Below the pieces are notes generated by a model that saw only the letters and a program-made list of their open reading frames with translations, was not told the DNA's origin and made no database searches. Positions 1-11,500 of a DNA stretch of 64,000 nucleotides are shown here, in pieces. The position numbers and the translations under genes were made by a program. How positions within the stretch are numbered: position 1 is the stretch's first letter; each line of letters begins with the position of its first letter. This stretch comes from Oligoflexales bacterium (GTDB taxonomy: Bacteria; Bdellovibrionota_B; Oligoflexia; Oligoflexales; RGVZ01): the NCBI GenBank assembly GCA_947494335.1, contig CANLUT010000001.1:1240001-1304000 (forward strand), written 5' to 3'.

Positions 1-2562
1 CAACGGACATGCCTGTGACACACCCATTGCCACTCTGTTGCTCGCGCTATTGACGTTTGCCACCAAGTTCGGTGTCGCAGCACTGGATGCAAAGGCTGGG
101 TGCAAGTGATGAATAGTTCCACGCTTAATGATCAATTTGTCAGACGTATGGGCATGTGGAGTGGCGCGACTTACGATATCGCCCAATGGACCCGTAAATG
201 TCAGACCCGAACCGCGAGACGCTATAGCAGGCTGTTGTGTACCAATAGCCTTCAAGTCAACCTGCAAGAATCTCCAGTCTTGAGGGTTGCCCGAACTAAA
301 TGTATCTGTATTTTGACCAGAGTAGAGGCATAACTGTCCAGGAACGTCGATGACACCGCCAGAGGTCAACATCAACTTGGAATACCAATCCTTGATCGGC
401 AGACCAGAGCCGGACCCATCATCGTATGCGTAGCCACCACCATCGCTAGCAACTGCTCCAGGGATCACAAAGGATGGACTGTATGGACCTGGATAATCAG
501 GCTTGTTGTGATTTAGGTAATAATCACGTGACTGCATGCCTTCTGCCATAGCTGTGATGAAATCGAAATCCATTGCTTTTAAGTCTGCAACACCGGATGG
601 ATTCGCATTATTTGCTTTAATGAGTTTTAAAGCGACGATGTTTGAGCTTGGATAATTGCTCACCAAATTGTGCTTGCGGTCGTGGAGGAAAATCTTGACC
701 TTATTACACACTCCAGCCGTAATGTTTGAATTATTTACCGTAGCATCTGACGCATTATAAACTTTTGTCTCAACGTGTTCGACCAAACCCGGCACGATTT
801 GGAACCACGGTGAAGGCCAGCTAATCCATGCTGGATTGTTTTGCGAACGAACCACTGCATATCCCTGTCCCACGCGATTTTGCGGCACATAAACCGCTGT
901 ATAGAGAAACGGTGTTGCCTTGAATGCTGAGGTTTCGATGATTGATGCATCAGTGGCATCTTTCGGATTGTAGAATTTCTTAGGCGTAGCCAACAAGCCT
1001 GCCGCTGGTGATGCGTTCGCAACAAACAAATCATCCACAGCATAGGAGTATCCCGAAGCCCAGTTTCCGATTTCTTGATCGTAAATTCCCTCAAGGCTAT
1101 TGCTGCTGTTGCTAAATCCTTCAAAAATCAGCTGATCGTTCGTGATATCAGCATTGCGCAGATAGTTTCCAGCAATGTCGGTTACGGCTACTGCAAGAGC
1201 GATTTCCTCGGTAGCTTTCTTTTCCCCAAATCCAGTCGGACGTTTTGTGGCCGTCTCTACAACAGCCCCTTGTGTCGGTCCACCTATCTTACTTGCAAAG
1301 AACAGGCGCGCCGCCACCGTATCTGCAACGACATCAAATATTTGATTATTCGACGACAACCCGCCCTCACCAGGCAGCACAACTGCCATGGTAGGTTCCG
1401 ATAAGGCGTCGGTGAAATAATAGTCGTTTGGAAGTGAACAGACACCCTCATTGAATGTACACGTGAAGGTTCCGTTGGGCACGCTTGCTTTGACATAGCC
1501 CCAGCTGCGCTCTGCTGCAGTTGTAAACGTCAAACTTCGAGCACCTGAATAAGTACGAGAGTCTACCCCTGCATCATCAACAGCATGGACAAACACCTTA
1601 AATGTCTTACCTGCGGTGACGGCAGCTGGTATAGTTGTGATACCGTTCGACTCACGAAGCTCAATAACAAATCTCGTTGCAATACCTGAAAGGAAAGAAA
1701 TCTCGGGAGACAGTGCCGTGCTAATCGCAATTGAATCAGGAATTGCCAACACGCGACCAGTGCCAGAGATACCAGCTGACTTCAAGATTGTGCTTGCTCC
1801 TGCTTTAGTCTGCAAGCTTCTATGAGTTCCGCAATATAACCGGTTACCCACAGGCTGATTCGTTGGTCCAACGTCAGGCACTGGACAATCCTGTGCTGTT
1901 GCGTAAGAAGACGTCTCAGCCCTTAAAAGATCAATCGCTGCTGTCAGTCCAGATCCGGCTGCGTCTGCATCATTGAAGGACGATCTGACACCCCAGAACT
2001 TCGATGGAATATCGGCTGTGTAGTTAGCACCCGCATCGTATCCTGCGACAAAAAACGAATACTGCTGGTCATTGGATAGCTCTTGAGGCGACGTTAAAGA
2101 CTTCCAAATGGTTCCTTTTCCACCGGCCTCCTGACGGAGTAATGACTGCGACGTTGGGCCTGGGACAATCGTTAACTGTATTGGTTTGCGCATATTGAGA
2201 GCGCCGTCTGTATCACTAACCAACATAATCTTCGGATGAAGTTCAGCTGGGCCTGCTGTCACATCAGGAACTTTAGAGACCACAAAAGATCCTGGGGTCG
2301 TACCCGTTCCGTTCGTGATAGTCATGCCCGTCGATGTATAATCCAAGGTCTTAACGATCGTAACGGAATTTGTTACGCCTACAGGCGGAGCTGGCGTGTA
2401 GGTGTTATCCAACTCAAGCTTAACTTTAATCGTTCCTGAGAAACTATTGACTGGATTGTATTTGTCGTCGAATAAGCTGACAAGCCCCTTAAATGGCACT
2501 GTCGCCTGCTCAACCATTACCGTGCCAACGGCGTGCTCTGGCTTGACTTCGATGACTGCGGG
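1..2562 (-). repeat. Giant lipoprotein repeat unit 4 (cut by window edge)
   Basis: This is the N-terminal 854 codons of a further unit, opening with the HGVP landmark at 2560 and ending at the window edge. It contains the histidine cluster at 100-156 (PHAH and HHLH). The expected YWHTHD motif would lie just beyond base 1, so the total number of units is unknown. Confidence 0.8.
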
Positions 2563-5500
2563 CACACCGTGCAGCGCGGTCAGATTCAATGTTGCACTCA
2601 CCGACTGAACACCAGATCCCGCTGGCGAGGCACATGCATTTGCCAAACCACAGATTGGCATCGTAGATGTGTCTGTTAGCTTGAATGTGATACTTACTGC
2701 CTCATCTGACTTGACAATCTTTGTGTGATCACTCGCCATGGTTGGACTTAGAGTATAATCAAAGTCGCTACTACCTGTAAGAGCGACCAACCTCTTCGCT
2801 GCATTCGCCACGGTCGTGCGGTTCGTTCCAGCAAAACCCATCAACGTAGGAACCGTTCCATCTGGCGAGTTACTTGGAGATACTGACTCATTGGTCTTTG
2901 TCCAGTACAATGCCAACTCGCGGTCAGCTGGGTAATAATCCTTGTTCCCGGTGATGTTGCCATACTGATCACGAAGCTTGACCGTAAAGCCGATTGAGTC
3001 GTCTGTCGTGAAATTTGGCTTAGCAGGATCAACGATCCTTGCCACATCCAAAGTTTTGCCCGGACCTGGAATTCCGGTGAAATACAAGGCACTCGTTCCC
3101 ATGGCCACCTGGTCATTGGCGATGGTAACACTCTGAGTACCCGACGTGCGAATGGACGCATCATAGATTTTTGTCGCCAGAGAACGCAGTGTTGTAGTGT
3201 TATTCGTAACTTGTGTAATCTGTCCAGATGGCAGCGAGCTATTTAAAGTAATTCCGGACGCCGATCCTGGAGAAATGTAGTTATGAGCGGAGTCGTGTGT
3301 ATGCCAGTAAACAGTTTGGATGCCGCAACGGCCAATTCCTGTGTGACAAACGTTTTCAACACCAATTTTGACAGGAGCCTTTTGAGCATCGTTATAGTTT
3401 GCGACGAGATCAGGCGTCATCATGTCGTTATCAGTAAATGTCGCATGCAAGTGGTGTTTTGCACCACGAAGAATCGTAAACTTATCACCATGGCTATGCG
3501 CTGTCGCAACACTGCCGCGGTCCGCATTTCCTGGACCCTTATAGACAATGCCTGCACCACGGGACGTCAGTGCTGGGAAGTTACCGGCGGTAAATGCATT
3601 ACTTGGCAGGTCAACCTGAAGAATCCGCTGCGTCGATGGATTTAGCTGCGGCTGATTGGCCGCTGTCTGGCCCGAATAGAGACAAACTGAGCCAGGCATG
3701 ACGATCTCACCAGCAGATGCCGCCACTTGACCAGACCACCAGTCTTTGATCTCTAGACCCGTGAATGCAGGATGTGTGAATATGAAATTACCACCGGAAT
3801 TGGCGGCAGCACCGACAATCTTAAACGCGGAGTTGAAAGGACCTGGGATTTCCGGAGCGTTACGTGTTTTGTAATAGTCACGAGCAGCATCATCACCCGA
3901 TTGCATGGTCGAGATATACGAGAAATCACCGGCATAGGGGTCATCCATGCCCGTTGGATTCGCCGCGTCTATTTTGAAAAGTTTCAATCCAACTTGTGTG
4001 GTGCCGGTATAATCAGTTCGCAAGTTATGCTTTTTATCATGCACGAACACACGCACTTTGTTACATTCGCCAGCAACAACGTTACCGTTATTGCGGGCCG
4101 CATTGTTTGGATCAAATAAAACCGTCTCAACGTGCTCAATAGCACCCGCAGTCACTGTTATCAAAGGAGATGGCCAGGTTTTGAGAGTTCCTGACTTCAC
4201 GACAGCGAAACCGCTGCCGATTCTATTTTGAGGGACATAAACTGTATTGTACGCTCCAGTGACCTTAAATGCAGCAGTTGCTATCGATGCCCCCTCGGTC
4301 GACGGATCGTAAAACTTCTTGGCCGTTGGCAAGAGACCAGAAAGTGGACTTGAATTAGCCACAAAAAGATCACTCACAGTGTATGGCGTCAACCAATCTC
4401 CGGTTGCAGCGTCGAATAGACCTGAAAGATTACTGGATGACGCACTCAAGCCCTCATAGACAAGGTTGTCGTCCGATGTTGCTTCTCCGATATAGTTACC
4501 ACCAGCGTCTGTAATGACGACGACGAATGCTTTCTCCTGATCCGCTGTTAAGGAAATACCACCAGGCACGGTGCCAGGCGTTTGAACTTTAGCTCCTGCG
4601 TTCGGACCACCATTCTTATCCGCAAAATAAATTCGTGCGGCAGCCGACGCAGTGGCAGGAACTGCTGTCGAGGCAGAAGGAATCGTGGTTGTGGGGCTAG
4701 TCTGGGTCACCCGCACCGTTGCATCGTTCACGACGGGGGTTACGGTTGTATTTTTTATAGTCGTAACGACATAACTGCCTGGCAGCGTACAAACACCACT
4801 TGCGAATGTACAACTAAGAGATCCAGTTGGCAGCGTCGGTGAAAGTTGACCAAAACTCTGCGGTCCAGAGGATTCGACATTGAATGTCTTCGAACCCGTA
4901 TAAGTCACAGCAATGGTCTCTGTGCTATCGCGCGCCTGAATGCGAATATTAAACGGCGTACCGGCTGGAATTCCACTTGCATAAATTGAATCTGTCGTCG
5001 CATCGCGGAACTCAAAGGTGAAATGATCAGCGGCACCAGCCTCAAAGCTCATCAATGGAGACAGCGTGGCTTTCGCGCCACTATTAGGAATAGCGATGAT
5101 TTTACCCGGGCCAAAGTTTCCTACTGACTTGAACTGGGACATAGTACCGGTGCTTGTCAACAATCCACGATGGATGCCACAGAAAATCGTCGCAAACAGA
5201 GCCGCAGGCTCGCCAGGATCGGGGCATTCTTCAGGCGTTAAATAATTTCCTGGTACTTTTCCGCTCAGCAACGTGACCGCAGCATTGAAGCCCGACCCGA
5301 CTGGGTCATTGTCATCGAGATTTTGATTCACACCAAAGAATTTACCCTCGACATCTTGTTTGAAGTTTGCAGCTGCGTCGTAGCCGGCCAAATACCAACG
5401 GTAGTTCGCGTCATTGTTAATTGTTATCTGTCCCAAATCTTTCAGGATTGATCCCTGACCACTCCCTGCGTCTCGCAGGACCGTCTGTGTCACTGGACCT

Positions 5501-8500
5501 GGAACGATGGTCACTATTGTTGGATTTCTTAGGGTTAGGCCTGCCGACACGTTTCCAAGAACAATCTTCGGATGCTGTTCGCCTGCACCAGCATTAGGAA
5601 CTTTAAGAACCGTGAACTCTTGTGTGGTTGTACCCTGGCCGCCTGCAATTGTGATCGGCGTACCGGTGTGATCAAGCTCAGAATTAGCCGTGGCAGTAAC
5701 GCTAAGACCCGTTGGAGGTACAGGTGTGTAAATCTGGTCGAGCTTAATCTTCACGCTAAGCGGATCATTGTAGGCGTCTGCTAAATTGTACTTCTCATCA
5801 AATAGGGCCACCTTAACTTTGAATGGAACTGTCGCCTCCTCGATGGCAATTGCTCCATTGATATGCTCGGGCTTCAGCTCGACCACACTTGGCACACCGT
5901 GCTTAGCCGTTAGCGCGATCGATGTGGACACTGCCATCACTCCACCACTTGGAGCCGATGGACATGCGTTAGCCGTTGAACACAGAGTGACGGCTGCCGA
6001 ATCGGTCAACTTGAAGTTCAAAGTGACTGGCTCATTTGTTTTCGCCAACTGCGTTGCATCACCGGCAACGGTGCCGCTGAGAGTGTAATCAAACTCAAAT
6101 CCCGGATCCAACGCGACAGACTTCATCACGGCATTTGAGAGTCCTGCGCGGTTACCGCCAACTTGCCCCAGCAATGTTGGCTTTGAACCGTCTGGAGAAT
6201 TTGAAGGGTTTGCCGTCCAATAAGCGGCGATCGTGCGATCAACAGGGTAGTACTCTTTGTTACCAGTGATATTGCCGTATGCATCAAGCAACTCAAGTTT
6301 AAAGCCAATCTTCTCATCAGTGGTGAAGTTCGGCATCGAACCACCAACACGAGTCACCCTTAAGCTTGCGCCGGGTCCCGGAATACCTTTAATGTGCACG
6401 GTTCCAGGATTTGCAGTCGTTGCAGTGTTGCGCGCGGTAATCGAGTGACTTCCAGCCGTGTGAGCTCCGCTTGTATTGTAATAAATCTCTGAATAGGGAG
6501 AACCACCGCCATTGGTTATACTTCTGAATTCTGCTGCAGGAAGAGTGCCAGGAGAGGACGTAAAGCCCAAATCCGAGGTTGCTCCAAAATAGTTGTGCGC
6601 AATATCGTGCGTATGCCAGTAGACCTTTTGGAGACCGCATTTGCCGATTGAAGCAACGCATGGATCGGTCACACCAATTTTCAGAGGATTTTTTGCGGCA
6701 TCATTGTGACTATCAACAAGCACCGCACTGACTGCATTGTCCACGAACGTCGCGTGTAAGTGGTGGGCAGACGTGCGTTTATAGACTGTGAATTTGTCTT
6801 GATGCAGCACATGGGCGGTGGCGGTACTACCGACAGTCGCGCCATTCTTACCAACGAACGTAACGCCCGGTCCGCGAGATACTAGAGCCCGGAAGTTAAC
6901 ACTACCCATGGTGTTTGCTGGCAAATCAACCTGAAGGAATCGCTCAGCAAACGGCTCAGCAGCAACATAGTTAGCAGCGGTTTGGCCGTCGTATAAACAA
7001 ACCGAGCCAGGAACAGCAAATTCGCCAGAGGCGACTGTTACATCACCCGACCACCAGTCTTTGATCGGTAGACTTATGAAATTTGGATGCGTGAAGATAA
7101 AGTTACCACCCGAGCTCGCTACAGCATTCGGAATATCAAATGCCGGGCTGTATGGTCCAGGTAGCTCAGGTGCGTTGTGGGTTGCATAGTAGTCGCGCGC
7201 AGCAGCGTCGCCAGCTTGCATCGCCGTGATCGCCGCAAAGTCACCAGCCTGTGCGTCAGCCACACCTGGCTTCATTAACTTGAGAGCCACTTTCGTAAGG
7301 CCCGAGTAATTTGTAAGGATGTTATGTTTGCGGTCGTGAATAATTACTTTTACTTTATTACACTCGCCAGCAAGGACGTTGGCGTTGTTTCGCGTCGCAT
7401 CTGTGGCGCTGTAAAGAACGGTCTCGGTATGCTCAATCGCACCCGGGGTGACCGTGATCCGCGGTGATGGCCAAGAAATCAGTGAATTAGATTTTACTAC
7501 AGCGTACCCGCTACCTAGGCGATTCTGTGGTACGTACACCGCATCATACAGCGCACCATCTTGCAACGCTGTTGTTTGGATGGCAGGCAAATCAGCAGCG
7601 TCACTCGGGTTGTAGAACTTTTTAGGGGTCGGCACAGCACCATTGGCCGTTGATGGGTCTGCGATAAACAAGTCACTGGCCGTATAGGTACCGGTCCACT
7701 GACCTTGAATACTATCGAAGAGGGACGCGATGTTAGCTGTATCAGATTTATACCCTTCAATGCGTACGAAATCAGCCGCTGTTGCCGCGCGGAGATAGTT
7801 ACCACCAATGTCCGTAACAGCGAGGGCGAAGCCCTTCTCCTCATCAGCTGTAATGGTATATCCTGCCGGAACCGTGTCTGGCGTGAGGACGGTTGCACCA
7901 TCTGCAGGAGCCCCTAGCTTACTTACAAAATAAATTCGAGCGGGATCACTCCTCTGTGTGAATATGTCAAAGGACCAGTCTCCCGGAACACCGCCCGCCG
8001 TGGATTCAGCAACGGTGATCGTTTCCTTTTGATCAAAGTTAGCCACTTTATAACCAACACCGGCAGCCGGACCAGGAATCTCACATACACCGGCGGCAAA
8101 TGTACAGGTCTTCAAACCATTGGGGAGAAAAGCTTTGATTTTACCCCAGCTTGCTACTGGCGTATTTGAAAAATTGAGAACTTTGATTCCATTATAGCTA
8201 ACAGCATCAGCGTTGTTTGAATCCTTCGCATGGACAATAATCCTAAATTGCAGACCAGCAGGAATCGGAGACGACAACGCCTCACCCGTCATCTTCTTAT
8301 ACTCAAGAGTGAAATGAGTCGGCATACCCGTAAAGTCAAAAATTGGTGAGAGTGCAACTGCGATTGAACTTGTCGTAGGAATCGCAAGCAAACGCCCTGG
8401 GCCCTTGTCACCAATCGATACGAATTCAGCCGAGTCGCCTTCGAAATTAATCAAACTTCGGTGCACACCGCAGAACAACTGATTACTTAGCGGCTGGTTG

Positions 8501-11500
8501 GTTGGGTTCGAAGCTGAGTCAGGGTCAGGGCATTGAGCCAGAGGGCCATAATATGCAGGACCGTTTGTATTACCACGCAATGACTGTGCAAAAATATTTA
8601 AGTTGGATAGCCCTGCGGAGTCGTCATTGAATGATGGGGCAATACCCCAGAATTTTGCGGGGACATCCGCATTGTAGTTACCTGCAGCGTCAAATCCAGC
8701 AACATAGAAACGATAGTTCGTGCTCGGAGAGATCGCTAGTCGATCACTGTTCGCAATCGACTTCAAGATGTTGCCACCATTGCGAGCAGCATTACGCAGA
8801 ACGGTCTGAGTGATAGGACCTGGTACAATCGTCACGCGCGTCGGGTTGAGTAGTGTGTAGCCGGCCGTCACATCACCCAACAATATCTGTGGGTGAACTT
8901 CGTTCTGAGCTGCATTCGGAACTTTCTTCACAGTGAATTGTCCCCCGGACAATCCATATCCATTGGATATTGTCATCGGTATCGCAGAGTGATCGATGAC
9001 ATCGACGAGTGAGCTGGTATCCGTGATTCCAGTGACAGACGTGAGGTTTGGCTGGTAAACTGGGTCTAACTTGAATTTGATCGCAAGACTACCCGAGTAT
9101 GTCGTTGCAGGGTTATATTTCGCATCAAACACATTTACATGAACTTTGAACGGGACTGTGGCTTGCTCTTCAAACTTGCTTCCGACCCTATTCTCCGGTT
9201 GAACTTCGATAACCTTGGGCACACCGTGACCCGCATTTAGATTCAGAGATTTTGTAAAGCTCTGTGGACCCGGGTTGTCATCAAGCTTAAAGTTTAAAGT
9301 CAGATTTTCTCCGGCCTTGGCGATTTTGGTCCAATCGGTAGATAACGTTGGACTAAGAGACAGCTCCATCAATTGACCCGTGGTCAGCACAATATTTCGC
9401 GTCACTGGCGAGCTGATGGTGTGCACGCCGCCAACCTCGCCAACCAGAACAGGGGTTACACCGCCAGGCGAGTTTTGCGGATTGGTCGTCCAATAAGCCG
9501 AAAGTCTGCGATCGACAGAGTAATACGTTTTATCACCAGTTACGTTCTCAAACTCGTCGTAAAGCTTGATATCAAATCCCAGAGAGTGATCTGTAGTCAA
9601 TGTCTCGCCTTGTGGGACACCGGTCATGACAGCATCAATGTGATGGCCGGCACCAGCAATACCCTCAAAGTAAAATTTATTTTCTTTAGCACCGAGGGCT
9701 GCATTTTTGACTGTCACATCATGCAGACCTGACTTTCTGGATGCGCCACTATAGATGACCGTCGAGGGTGAACCAAGCACCCCAGGGGCACCCGTAGCCG
9801 CTTGTCCTGCGGGGAGACTAGTCGTTAGATTTAAAGTCCCAGCTGCGGGTCCAATTAAGTTATGGGCCTCGTCGTGACTGTGCCAGTATAGGGTCTGCGA
9901 TCCGCAAATACCACCAGCTGTTGTAATTGACGCAGCACATGACTGATCAACACCAATCTTGACGCGGTGGTTGGTCGCATTGTTGTGACTATCGACCAGC
10001 TTTGGATCAGCTACATCGTCCTGGAAAGCAGCGTGCAGGTGATCTATAGCCTTTCTGAACACCTTGAATGTATCGCCGTTGTTATGCGTGTGGGCCGTCG
10101 CAGAACTTCCCATCTGCACATTACCAGCACCCGTGAAGGTCACACCTGCACCACGAGAAACCAGTTTTGAAAACGCTACCCCGTTAAGCGTCACAGCAGG
10201 TAGTTCAACCTGAAGGACCCGTTCGGTAAATGGAGAAACAGCCCCTGCTGCGTAGCTAGACTGGCCAGAGTACAAACAAACATCTCCCGGCAATTGGAGT
10301 TCACCTTCCACCACCTGGGTAGCCCCAGTCCAGAAGTCTTTTATCGGTAAAGACGTAAATGACGGATGATTGAAGATAAAGTTACCGCCCGACGATGGGT
10401 CAGGATCGACGACGCTAAAGGCGCTATTGTATGGACCAGGAACCTCAGATTTGTTCTGGTCTGCATATAGATCACGAGCCGCAGAGGTGCTCTGCTTCAG
10501 ACCGTAAATAAAATCAATGTCTCCACCTTTGGTATCAGCAGCACCAACTTTAAAGAGTTTAAACACAACCTTTGACACTGGGGTCGTATAGGTTGTGATG
10601 ACGTTGTGCTTTTTGTCGTGAAGAAAGACTTTAACCTTGCTGCATGAGCCAGCCTGGATTGCACTGTTGTTGGGTGTCGCATCCGATGGACTGGTCATCG
10701 CAATCGTCTCAATATGCTCAACATCACCAAAGTTGATCGTGATCAGTGGCGACGGCCAGGCAATGAATGTAGGATTCGCCGTCGATTTAATGACTGCAAA
10801 TCCGCGACCTGTGCGATTTTGTGGAATCAAAACTGTTGAGTATAAATTTACATTTTCATAAGCTGAATTTTCGATGATCGCTTGATCGGCTGTGACGGCC
10901 GGATCATAAAACTTCTTGGGCGTCGCAGCGCCTGCCACAAACAAGTCACTTTCTGTAAACTGAGGCACGCTATTATCGTATGCCTTCCAATCGCCTGTCA
11001 GATAGTTGAATTGATCGGCATAGGTTCCGTTTGTGGTGGCAAATCCAGAGTAGGATAGACCGTCACCGCCATCGGCGTTCCGAAGGAAGTTACCTGCGAT
11101 ATCCGTCACCGCAACGGCAAAAGGCATTTCCTCGGTTGTCTTCATAGACAAGCCAGCAGCAGTCGTCTCGGGTGTCAGAGCTTTCGCGCCGGCATCTGGG
11201 CCACCTTTTTTATCGGCGAAGAAATAGCGGCCAGCCACACCAACTTGCACAGGGACCAAGTCACTGTATGCTCCGCCCGGGGACGGGTTAACTCCAGCAT
11301 CCCATGATAAAAGCTGAACCGTGACTGATGTGTCCGGCGTGGTTGGAAAGGTTGCTGCAGGGTGGCTTGCGGCCGAGAACCAGTAAGGGCCGCCCGGCAA
11401 GGTACATTTACCGTTTTCAAAGGTACATTCCAAATCACCATTGGGAAGCTTTGGCGCCATACCAGCCCAGCTCTTTGGCAAGGTGCTCACAACTTTAATT

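Noticed and set aside
735-1124. Many short open frames on both strands within 1-13977
   Set aside because: They are shadows of the giant minus-strand frame, lack ribosome-binding sites and show no protein-like character.
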